Assembly (NCBI GenBank): GCA_013285805.1
Contig: JABDGY010000007.1
Span: 1-56,598 of the forward strand
DNA from: Bacteroidota bacterium
GTDB taxonomy: Bacteria > Bacteroidota > Bacteroidia > JABEUT01
Reading direction: 5' to 3'
DNA length: 56,598 nucleotides
Below are positions 42,344-50,421 of this stretch, piece by piece. Both the position numbers and the translations under genes were made by a program. A model generated the notes under the pieces. The model did no database searches, was not told the DNA's origin, and saw only the letters and a list, made by a program, of their open reading frames with translations. Numbering within the stretch: position 1 is the stretch's first letter; every line of letters starts with the position of its first letter.

Positions 42344-42409
42344 CAAACATATTTCCATACAATAACTATATGGATGAGTAGTGTCAGTTTTCAAGCTGAT
42401 TTACCTCAT
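42344..42409 (-). promoter_or_regulatory. second mlaE promoter with degenerate palindrome, 58.5-bp spacing
   Basis: Palindrome CTGAT-TTAC-CTCAT at 42396-42409, one mismatch per arm to ATGAT/ATCAT but with the TGA-N6-TCA core intact. The minus-strand -7 element TATGTTTG (42344-42351) is a full match. Centre to final G is 58.5 bp. This is the last palindrome I find in the window. Confidence 0.65.
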
Positions 42410-42584
42410 ATTCATTGGCAATGCGCTTTATTCCATTTAAACTCCCAACTATGATTTAAAGTAGGCTAAAAGGATTGAATAGCCAATTACTGAATGGGAA
42501 GTCAAAAAAAACTGCTGCCATTATTCAATTCAATCTCATAGCTATATGGTCCTGAAAAGTAAATTGCGAATGCTCTAATTGCTT

Positions 42585-44057
42585 TTAAAATCTTACAAGG
42601 AAAGCAATTATAATACGGTCCTCTGTTTGCCTCAGGTCAGGCGCCCAGCCGGGAATTGTAGTGTAACTTCCGTTAGCCTGCTGAATTAAAACCGGGGTTG
42701 TAGAATACCCTGTTGGAGAGGTAACTCCACCAGGGCCTGCAAAGTATGGTACACTAGCCCAGCGGTGAACATATTCCAGCTTAAATTCAAAACTCTGGCT
42801 AGGCATCCACGAAATATTGGTGGAATAATCCCATGCATTGAATTGGTTACCCGGGTTTTGCGTAAAGGGGTCTATGCCTTGTTGCAGTGTAGTTTGCAAC
42901 ACGCTCCCGTTCAATAACTGTACTGCGGCAGGAGTAGGCAAATCACTTGCCTGTCCGGTAGGTTCGAGTACCAGGTAGCGGCCGGGGTTGGTCATAACAC
43001 CACCACCAAACAGCCATGCAAGTTTACCATGTGCAAACCAAATGCGGTTATAAAACATAGCGCTGGCAAAGTACTGTGCATATCCACTGCTTGAAGAGTC
43101 CTTGAAACCATTGAAGCCATTTACACCATCGCCCTTTTCATCACCAATATCGCCGGTTAAAGAAAATGCCATTTGTGTAATTCCTTTTGATGATTTTGGC
43201 CTGTGGAAATATCTCACTAAAAAACTATTGTCGGAGTGAAACCTGTGCCTGCCGTAAAGGCCGGCCGCATCAGAGCCGTAATAATCATTTGTAAGAAGTT
43301 TTACATTTTCATTTGGCATCCATGTAATATTGCCGCCGAACCCAGGCATATCATTAAAACTGCCATAGCTCTGCCAACCATTAACACCCCACAATTCTAT
43401 CTTCAGGAAATTCGATGGAAATATCTGTACGCGTATTCCGTTAAAAAACCATGGTGTATTATCAGATGTATAGGAAGCCTGGTAATCCCAGTTTTCAACC
43501 TGGTAATATGAATTGAGGCCGATATATGACATGAACAAACCACCGTCAATGTTAATACCGTGCATACAGTTAAAGTGACACCCTCCATACGCTTCACTTA
43601 TATATTGATAGGCACCTTGCAAATCATATTGCCCGCGATACGTACTGTAATCATTTCGAGGAACTACCTGGTCGCGTGTACCGAATTGGGTCATAAAACG
43701 AGCGCGCGCTCCATCATAACTAAAATCGCCTCCGAAACCTAAAGCAGAGAGTTGCATTTCATTGTCGCGCGATAAAGCAGTAGAGCCTACAACCGTATGA
43801 TCAATAGGGTTGGCAAATGAATAGGTTGTATTAGCATCTATAAAAATTTCAGGTGAAAAATATGGGATATGAAATATTGATGAATCTCTTCTGTCGTTAC
43901 CATTTATCCAGCTCTGGTCCATGTTGTCAAAAGGGTTCTGGTCCTGCATTATCTTCTTCTTTGCAGTGTCCTTAGTTGCAGTGGTTGTTTGTGCATTAGT
44001 GAGTTGGCTAAGCCCTAATATTGCTAGAGTCACTAACGCTATTATAATTTTTTTCAT
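42585..44057 (-). CDS. outer-membrane beta-barrel porin-like protein
   Basis: 490 residues with a signal peptide (MKKIIIALVTLAILGLSQ, cleavage near TNAQ), then a beta-rich sequence with many alternating aromatic strands and a C-terminal Phe (IIAFLVRF), typical of an outer-membrane barrel. The pattern SYIGLNSYYQVENWDYQASY with the GVNGW loop resembles the beta-barrel porin-2 (OmpL-like) family common in Bacteroidota. Substrate is unknown. It lies in the envelope part of the window, outside the palindrome regulon. Confidence 0.75.
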   Translation of the reverse strand: MKKIIIALVTLAILGLSQLTNAQTTTATKDTAKKKIMQDQNPFDNMDQSWINGNDRRDSSIFHIPYFSPEIFIDANTTYSFANPIDHTVVGSTALSRDNEMQLSALGFGGDFSYDGARARFMTQFGTRDQVVPRNDYSTYRGQYDLQGAYQYISEAYGGCHFNCMHGINIDGGLFMSYIGLNSYYQVENWDYQASYTSDNTPWFFNGIRVQIFPSNFLKIELWGVNGWQSYGSFNDMPGFGGNITWMPNENVKLLTNDYYGSDAAGLYGRHRFHSDNSFLVRYFHRPKSSKGITQMAFSLTGDIGDEKGDGVNGFNGFKDSSSSGYAQYFASAMFYNRIWFAHGKLAWLFGGGVMTNPGRYLVLEPTGQASDLPTPAAVQLLNGSVLQTTLQQGIDPFTQNPGNQFNAWDYSTNISWMPSQSFEFKLEYVHRWASVPYFAGPGGVTSPTGYSTTPVLIQQANGSYTTIPGWAPDLRQTEDRIIIAFLVRF

Positions 44058-44359
44058 AATGTTTATTTATAATTTTTGTATCAAATATTTAATGTTAACT
44101 AATTAATCGTGTAGTCTGAATTTTCTTCTCAGAAATTCAAAAACCATCTCTTTATTAAAACTCAGTGTACTTGTGTAAGAAAGGGCATTCTTAACCTTTT
44201 TATCATTTCCGTTCACCTTTCGGTGCATTTGGAGTTGCAAAGATAAACAGATTCATGATTGCCTTAATAAAATTGTATCTTCTATCTAAATTATGCCAAT
44301 AAAGCAAGGGATTTACCCTATGTTCAAACCCATTAATATGAAATTACGTAATTAAATGT
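44058..44359. other. 302-bp divergent intergenic region
   Basis: No gene is supported in this gap. It contains one full TAnnTTTG match on the minus strand, TATCTTTG at 44238-44245, which could drive the porin gene with a leader of about 175 bases. On the plus strand only weak elements are seen (TGCATTTG at 44224-44231). No island-type palindrome and no clear hairpin are present. Confidence 0.5.
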
Positions 44360-45310
44360 ATGAAGCATAGCATACTCTTAACATATTTGCTTGTCCTTTT
44401 TGGCCTATCAGCAACCGGACAACTTGGCAATTCTGGTAACATAATAGGTGGAGAGAAATATGCCGGCCTTTATTATGAAAACGACTTTTTTACAGGAACA
44501 GATATGTATTATACCCAGGGAATACGAGTAGAATTTGTAGACCCTGTATTAAGGTATTCACCTGTTATGTGGTTATTACCTGTATTGGGCCATTCTTCGG
44601 TAAAATATGGCTTATCGGCAGGACAAGACTGCTTTACGCCCACAAGTATTACAAGCCCCACAATATTATACGGAAATGAACCTTTTGCGGGGTATATCTA
44701 TCTCGGGCACTATAAAGCCTCTACTGATGATACTAAAAAACAAATGCTGACGGCTGAGCTTGATGCAGGCGAAATAGGCCCATGTGCCGAATGTGAAGAG
44801 GAGCAAAAAGCAATACATAAAGCCGTGCCAGGAAACGTTCAGCCGGACGGATGGCAATACCAGATACGAAGTGCGTTACTGCTTAATTATAAATTACGCT
44901 ACGAAAACGCTTTATTTTCTGATACGGCAATAGATATTGATGCTATAGGGCAGGCAACTGCAGGTACCGTTTACGATAATGCCCTGGCAGGTTTTGCCCT
45001 TCATTTGGGAAAAATGCAATCGTATTTCTCCGCTAACCGAAATTCCGCCTTTCAACTTTATGGCAATTTCCAGGTATGGGTAGAAGGAGTGGCCTATAAT
45101 GGTACAATGCAAGGTGCTCTTTTTGCGCCCGAGAGTGTTTATACCTTAAGTTCAAAAGAGCTTAATCATATAGTACTTGGCGATTCGTATGGTATTTGCC
45201 TATCTTATCACAAAATTCTGCTCGAGTACTCAGGAACCCGCATTACAAATGAAATACTAACAGGAGTTAATCATGGTTGGGGGCATATAGGCATTGTGGT
45301 TTTTTTTTGA
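44360..45310 (+). CDS. LpxR-like lipid A deacylase (DUF2219 family)
   Basis: A 316-residue outer-membrane protein with signal peptide MKHSILLTYLLVLFGLSATG. It has the family motif YYENDFFTGTDMYYTQG, with Asn41-Asp42 and Thr52, GQDCFTPTSI with EPFAGYIYLG, and a segment with GEIGPCAE and His153 before PDGWQYQ. These are the conserved residues of LpxR, which removes the 3'-acyloxyacyl chain of lipid A with Ca2+. Two Cys (CAEC) near the active loop are unusual. Activity is inferred from the family. Confidence 0.82.
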   Translation: MKHSILLTYLLVLFGLSATGQLGNSGNIIGGEKYAGLYYENDFFTGTDMYYTQGIRVEFVDPVLRYSPVMWLLPVLGHSSVKYGLSAGQDCFTPTSITSPTILYGNEPFAGYIYLGHYKASTDDTKKQMLTAELDAGEIGPCAECEEEQKAIHKAVPGNVQPDGWQYQIRSALLLNYKLRYENALFSDTAIDIDAIGQATAGTVYDNALAGFALHLGKMQSYFSANRNSAFQLYGNFQVWVEGVAYNGTMQGALFAPESVYTLSSKELNHIVLGDSYGICLSYHKILLEYSGTRITNEILTGVNHGWGHIGIVVFF

Positions 45311-45336
45311 GCGCTCCTACACTATTCCCTATTTGC

Positions 45337-47133
45337 TTATTTCTGAATTATAAATTTCCCTTCAGAAATCAAATTACCCGATTCTGTCATTATCCTATAA
45401 AAATATACTCCGGTAGGAACTCCACTCCCACTCTCCGCATTAGTAACGGATATTAGGGTAACTGACATTCCATTGTCTGGATAGTTTAATGGCATTGTAT
45501 ACATTTTTTCTCCCATCATATTATAAATCTCGGCTTTAGCTTTTTCGTTACACTCTTTTATCTCAATAGTAAATTGCCCGTTATTAGGGTTTGGATATAT
45601 TCTTGTATTTTCTATATCACTAATAACCGGCAACCCTGTTGTGCTCTGATATTCATCAGCACCAATGTCTATGCGTCCGCTAACAATCCTTGTTTCTCCA
45701 TAAAAGTCGCGTTCACTGGTATCAACAGGCCAGCCCGGCATACCACCATTAATACATGTTGAAGCTGGCAACAGCCGGAAATTCAACGCTGACCGTGAAG
45801 TATCCGTTAATAACGGGTCTTTAAAAATTGAATGTGCATCAAATCCGCTACCGGTTTTGTAATTTGAAAAACCTGTATACGAATTAGTACCATAGGAATA
45901 TGAGGCATTAATTGAATCGCCATGAATGGCATAGTACTGGTTGTAATCAAACTTAAACGCTATCGAGTTTCCCCCACTCCAGCCCGAAGATATCATTGTA
46001 TTAGATGCACTATAGAATATATTATTGTAAAAAGAACAGTGCTCACTGTAACTGAGCGACAACTCACCATTTCCCTCTGCAAGTGTATCATTATTAAAAA
46101 AAGTATTGTTTGAAATTGTAGAGTTAATAACACGGCCAGTGCTTACCGGGCCATTATATCCTCCTACCTGCATACCAGCCATACCATTCCTGTATATCAT
46201 ATTATCTCTAACTGTAATACCGGCCGTAGTATCTCCCGGAGTCTCGCATCCAACTTCTATACCCCAATCATTGTTATAGGATGCATTCTGTTCAATTGTA
46301 ATATTTATGCCCCCGTCTACATAAATACCGCCGGCTGAACTGTCGTATATCGAATGGCATTTATAAATTGTGTTCCCTTTTACCAAGCCATTCCTGGCAT
46401 GATCTGTAGCTTGGTTGGGGCTTACGCCTTCATTACCCTCCATATCAATACCAATATTGGCATTGCTATCTACTATGTTGTCTATGATGCTGAAACCATC
46501 CACATTTCCGTTAACTGAACAAACTTCGCTGAAACCGGGAGCATTATCATAAAAATGGTTACCCTGGATAGTTAAATTTTGCAAGGCAGTGCTTGAATCT
46601 CCATACACAATTAAAGGATTAACATTATCGTTCGTATTAGGGATAGCGGAAAAAGTAGTGTTCCAGTATATGTGATGAATAGTGCAATTACTAATGGTTA
46701 TATAATTTGAGACTCCATCAATAAATATACCAATACTCGTATTATTACCTACACAGTTGTAGAATTCCAACCCGTTTACTTTAATATAACTCTTGTTGGA
46801 AATAGTAAGTAATTGCACTGCTGCTCCATTTCCATTCAGAACAACATTGCCGCCCTTATAATTAGTAAGGGTTATATAGCCCCCTATGGCTGAACCTGAA
46901 ACAGAAACTGTATCCTGTTCGTAATAGGTTCCGGCCATTATCTGAATAGTTGTACCCGGAGTAGCGTTATTACAGGCATGCTGAATTGTTTTCCAGGGGG
47001 TGGTTATACTTTGCGCCTGTGCTTTAGTATAACTATCATTTCCTGAATTTGAAACATAATATGTTTGGCCATAACCTGACAAACTAATAATTACAAAAGT
47101 GATTATTAGCGACACGCATAGTTTACTAATCAT
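45337..47133 (-). CDS. secreted right-handed beta-helix protein with T9SS sorting domain
   Basis: A 598-residue secreted protein: signal peptide (about 1-22, ending SGYGQ), a long parallel beta-helix (about 30-440) with repeated N-x-I/V-x-x-N ladder turns such as NTIYKCHSIYDSSAGG and ITIEQNASYNN, and a C-terminal type A Por sorting domain with IYPNPNNGQFTIEI and the ending ISEGKFIIQK. Such proteins are exported by the type IX system and anchored at the surface; the helix often binds or cleaves polysaccharide. No catalytic residues are clear. Confidence 0.85.
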   Translation of the reverse strand: MISKLCVSLIITFVIISLSGYGQTYYVSNSGNDSYTKAQAQSITTPWKTIQHACNNATPGTTIQIMAGTYYEQDTVSVSGSAIGGYITLTNYKGGNVVLNGNGAAVQLLTISNKSYIKVNGLEFYNCVGNNTSIGIFIDGVSNYITISNCTIHHIYWNTTFSAIPNTNDNVNPLIVYGDSSTALQNLTIQGNHFYDNAPGFSEVCSVNGNVDGFSIIDNIVDSNANIGIDMEGNEGVSPNQATDHARNGLVKGNTIYKCHSIYDSSAGGIYVDGGINITIEQNASYNNDWGIEVGCETPGDTTAGITVRDNMIYRNGMAGMQVGGYNGPVSTGRVINSTISNNTFFNNDTLAEGNGELSLSYSEHCSFYNNIFYSASNTMISSGWSGGNSIAFKFDYNQYYAIHGDSINASYSYGTNSYTGFSNYKTGSGFDAHSIFKDPLLTDTSRSALNFRLLPASTCINGGMPGWPVDTSERDFYGETRIVSGRIDIGADEYQSTTGLPVISDIENTRIYPNPNNGQFTIEIKECNEKAKAEIYNMMGEKMYTMPLNYPDNGMSVTLISVTNAESGSGVPTGVYFYRIMTESGNLISEGKFIIQK

Positions 47134-47177
47134 TGCATTTAAGTATTAGTTTGATATTCAGTCCCAATTATATTTAT

Positions 47178-47185
47178 CAAATTTA
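47178..47185 (-). promoter_or_regulatory. putative -7 element of the beta-helix gene
   Basis: TAAATTTG on the minus strand, full match to TAnnTTTG, 45 bp upstream of the start codon. No island-type palindrome at either standard spacing. Confidence 0.45.
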
Positions 47186-47320
47186 AAAAAATAGGGCAAT
47201 TACTGAAATGTAAAAAAATAGGAGAGCCCTATCATGACCCGTTAAATGAATTTAAATCACGGCGAAATCGGTTTAGTGGCTGTGCCTGAAAAATAGAACC
47301 TCACAATGCAATTTTCTTCT

Positions 47321-47842
47321 TTAATAATGGCTTTTCCCAAGTACAAATTCTATACGTATATCGTCAACATAGAATTCCTTTTTGCCATTATTCCATGGAT
47401 AAACAGCCAACGTATTTTCAGGTTTATTAATAGAATCGTCACGAAATAAAAAATCGGAACTTATCATCTGCCACTTATTATTTTTTACATAAGGCTGATC
47501 AAGGTTACGCGATTCCCACATTATTACTTTTCCTGCCGGGTTACGAACTTCCACTACCATGTTGCCTTTAGCGCTATCAGCCATAAGGGTCCACATACTT
47601 ACCTTTACCCTGCCCACTTTTTCAGTCGATATTTCATGAAAGGGCTGAATGAAAGTAAGGCCATACATATGAATTGTATCTAGCTTATTTGAAAATATAC
47701 CCGAGTGGGCATATTTTGAACTCAAGGTTACTGTTGTCCACCCCTTTATAGATTCAAAATCATTATAATACACCAACCCTCTTTGCTTTGTTTGGGTACA
47801 TGCTCCTAAAATTATCAGCAACGGGTAAATAACTTTCTTCAT
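47321..47842 (-). CDS. small lipoprotein
   Basis: A 173-residue protein with a lipoprotein signal: MKKVIYPLLIILGACTQTKQ, with lipobox LGAC and Cys15 as lipidation site. I chose the Met immediately before KKVIYPLL; an earlier Met would add five residues before the charged start. The mature part is beta-rich and resembles a carbohydrate-binding jelly-roll (YYNDFESIKGW at the start, YVDDIRIEF at the end). No catalytic motif. Function unknown. Confidence 0.72.
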   Translation of the reverse strand: MKKVIYPLLIILGACTQTKQRGLVYYNDFESIKGWTTVTLSSKYAHSGIFSNKLDTIHMYGLTFIQPFHEISTEKVGRVKVSMWTLMADSAKGNMVVEVRNPAGKVIMWESRNLDQPYVKNNKWQMISSDFLFRDDSINKPENTLAVYPWNNGKKEFYVDDIRIEFVLGKSHY

Positions 47843-47969
47843 CTGCCAAAACAACAAGAAATACCTACATTGCGAATATACAATGTTATGTTGAACCCCT
47901 GTAAATACTGTTAAGTCCCCTGAACGTATTTGTTTGGCAAAAAAACACTTTCTATAGGCCCAAATCGTT

Positions 47970-47977
47970 TAGCTTTG
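47970..47977 (+). promoter_or_regulatory. -7 element that decides the start of the next gene
   Basis: TAGCTTTG, a full TAnnTTTG match, ends 1 bp before an in-frame ATG at 47979. A transcript starting about 7 bp downstream would not contain that ATG, so the next Met at 48027 is the likely start. Confidence 0.42.
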
Positions 47978-48026
47978 TATGAAACTAAAAAAGGCTCTCT
48001 TTTTCCGGTTTAGAATTGAATATTAC

Positions 48027-49433
48027 ATGATTAGCAGGTTGTGGCATAAGGTTCTTATAGTTATTTCCGTATTCCTTGTTTTTACATTTTTATATAAACT
48101 GCTGGAAAAACCCAGTATTTACCACAGTACAATTGGTAAAATAACTAACAATTATTTGCGGGTTAAAACAGATAAAGGTTCTGAAATAGTTGAGTCAGAT
48201 ACGGCCTTTACCCAATTCCAGGGGAACCATGAAGCAAATTGGGATGCCGTTTATTATCGCGGAATCCGCGACAGTATGTATTCCGGTACAACTAAAATCA
48301 CACAGTACCGGTACGCATTTTACCCTTTCTTTCCTATGATATGGAAATTATCACATGCCAATTCTCATGGAATAATACTGCTTAATTACCTTTTCTTCGG
48401 CCTTTTCCTTCTCCTGTTATCTTCCGTATTCATGAAGGGAACAACATCAGAAATATTCTTCTTCGTCATTGCCCTGTTATTGCCAACATCAATATCTTAC
48501 CGCATACCTTATACTGAATCATTATTTGCCCTTACATTTTCATTGGCAATAATTGGGTTACTAAAGCAGAAATACTGGTTGTATTTTATAGCCATGTTAT
48601 TTTTTACCATGACCCGGCCCGCGGCACTAATGTTTTGTGCTGCATTTTCAATAATTAATCTACTGCAGTTCTTCCGGCATAAAAAAATCCTCCTCTTTAT
48701 TAAAGAGTGTTTACTAACTGCCCTGCCGGTAATAGTTGGTGTATTTATAGTAACTCTTATACAGTTTTATTACAGTCATTCCTGGACCTCGTACATTGAA
48801 GCATGCGGCTTATGGACTAAAAGGCCTGATTTATACAAAGCTGTGTCCGACTGGTCTGTAGAAGGGTTTAGCATGAATGCTTTCGCTATTTTCTTCTTTG
48901 CTGTGCCTGTAATCGTCTACGCCATAATTAAATGTATAAAAACCCTTTCTTCTAAGACAACACCCAATTCAGTCTCATTATTCGGCGGAAATGAAGTATA
49001 TATAAAAGAATATATGTTCAACATATCTATTTTGTTCATCACCATATTTTCTTTCTTTACACTATGGGCAAGCGGTTACGATATTAATGGGTTCTCGCGC
49101 TACACTATGGCAACTCCCTTCTTTTACATAATACTGTTTCAACTACCCCAAAAACTTGAAACAATGCCTTGGGCCTATAAAGCCTCTGCCTTCATTATAG
49201 GAATAGCAGGTATACTACTTTTTCTAATGTCGACCGAATATGCAGGAGATATTTTAAGATTTCAGTATCTTGGGCTTTACCTATTAATACCACTGGGGTT
49301 TATGATAATTTTCCAGCAGTATTTTTCAAACAGAGTTAAAATAATTTTGCTGATCCTGTTCTTAATACCTTGTTCAATATGGCACGCGTATTTATTTAAT
49401 ATGTACCTGGGCGATACCTGGATATTTACCTGA
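48027..49433 (+). CDS. GT-C type membrane mannosyltransferase-like protein
   Basis: 468 residues with about ten membrane helices, beginning MISRLWHKVLIVISVFLVF. The first loop has NWDAVYYRGIRDSMY followed by YAFYPFFPMIW, the WD..YY/FFP pattern of PIG-V/GPI18-related polyprenol-phosphate mannosyltransferases. It would transfer a sugar from a lipid carrier at the outer face of the inner membrane. The frame is open 16 codons further upstream (ATG at 47979), but a -7 element abuts that ATG. It heads the glycosyltransferase run; next gene after 49 bp. Confidence 0.75.
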   Translation: MISRLWHKVLIVISVFLVFTFLYKLLEKPSIYHSTIGKITNNYLRVKTDKGSEIVESDTAFTQFQGNHEANWDAVYYRGIRDSMYSGTTKITQYRYAFYPFFPMIWKLSHANSHGIILLNYLFFGLFLLLLSSVFMKGTTSEIFFFVIALLLPTSISYRIPYTESLFALTFSLAIIGLLKQKYWLYFIAMLFFTMTRPAALMFCAAFSIINLLQFFRHKKILLFIKECLLTALPVIVGVFIVTLIQFYYSHSWTSYIEACGLWTKRPDLYKAVSDWSVEGFSMNAFAIFFFAVPVIVYAIIKCIKTLSSKTTPNSVSLFGGNEVYIKEYMFNISILFITIFSFFTLWASGYDINGFSRYTMATPFFYIILFQLPQKLETMPWAYKASAFIIGIAGILLFLMSTEYAGDILRFQYLGLYLLIPLGFMIIFQQYFSNRVKIILLILFLIPCSIWHAYLFNMYLGDTWIFT

Positions 49434-49482
49434 GAAAAATGATTAAAAGAATCTTTATATTTTTATAGATACTTCCTGAACC

Positions 49483-50415
49483 ATGGAATTAAAAAACATT
49501 AAACTATCCATAGTTATACCCGTCTTCAACGAGGAGCATAATATTCCCATATTATACAGCAAGGTGTCGGAAGTATTGAAAGAAGTTATTTCTCATGAAG
49601 TAATTTTTGTAAATGATGGCAGTCGCGATAATTCGCTGGCTGTAATTTCGGAAATTGTCGGAAAGAATACCAACTCAAAATACATTAACCTTACCCGTAA
49701 TTTCGGTCAACAGGCCGCACTTACTGCGGGATTAGACTTTGCAACAGGAGATATTGCAGTTACCATGGATTGCGACATGCAAGACCCCCCGGAATTAATA
49801 CTGGAGATGTTAAAAAAATGGCAGGAAGGAGCGCTGGTTGTATATGGAAAACGAAAGGAAAGAAGTGACAATTTCCTGAAGAAATATAGCGCAAAAATAT
49901 ACTACGCTATATTCCGGAGAGTTGCAGAAATATCGAATGCCGGTGATATTGGGGAGTTCAGGCTCATGGACAAGAAAGTGCTTGGTGAGCTAAAGAAAAT
50001 GAACGAAAAATCAAGATACCTGCGTGGAATGATATCGTGGTTAGGGTTCAACTTCGCCGTTATAGAATATGACCGCCCTTTAAGAAAACATGGTAAAACA
50101 GGATTCAGCATTGTGAAAATGGTGCGACTTGCAATGGATGGCATACTCAGTTTCTCCCTACTACCTTTAAAGCTGGGCTTTGTAATTGGTGTGCTGTGTA
50201 TACTGACAGGGTTAATATTTTTGGGCTATATTTCTTACGATGCCCTCATAAATCACGTTAACTATCCTTTATATAAATGGTTAGTTGTAGCATTATTTCT
50301 GCTGCTTGGATTTATGTTCATATTACTATGGATAGTGGCAGAATATATAGGCAGAATTTTTGATGAAACAAAAGGCAGGCCTATTTATGTTATTAGCAAT
50401 ACAGGCAATATATAA
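49483..50415 (+). CDS. family 2 glycosyltransferase, GtrB/DPM1-like with two membrane helices
   Basis: 310 residues: GT-A domain (1-225) with SIVIPVFNEEHNIPILY, FVNDGSRDNS and MDCDMQDPPELI, then two C-terminal helices (about 228-255 and 263-290). This pattern is typical of enzymes that load sugars on undecaprenyl phosphate (GtrB, ArnC, DPM1 types). It may supply the lipid-linked donor for the GT-C protein encoded before it. It lies 6 bp before the next gene. Confidence 0.9.
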   Translation: MELKNIKLSIVIPVFNEEHNIPILYSKVSEVLKEVISHEVIFVNDGSRDNSLAVISEIVGKNTNSKYINLTRNFGQQAALTAGLDFATGDIAVTMDCDMQDPPELILEMLKKWQEGALVVYGKRKERSDNFLKKYSAKIYYAIFRRVAEISNAGDIGEFRLMDKKVLGELKKMNEKSRYLRGMISWLGFNFAVIEYDRPLRKHGKTGFSIVKMVRLAMDGILSFSLLPLKLGFVIGVLCILTGLIFLGYISYDALINHVNYPLYKWLVVALFLLLGFMFILLWIVAEYIGRIFDETKGRPIYVISNTGNI

Positions 50416-50421
50416 TCCTGC

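Noticed and set aside
47247-47259. TGA and TCA half-sites upstream of the lipoprotein/beta-helix genes.
   Set aside because: The spacer is 7 bp instead of 6 and no -7 element lies at a standard distance.
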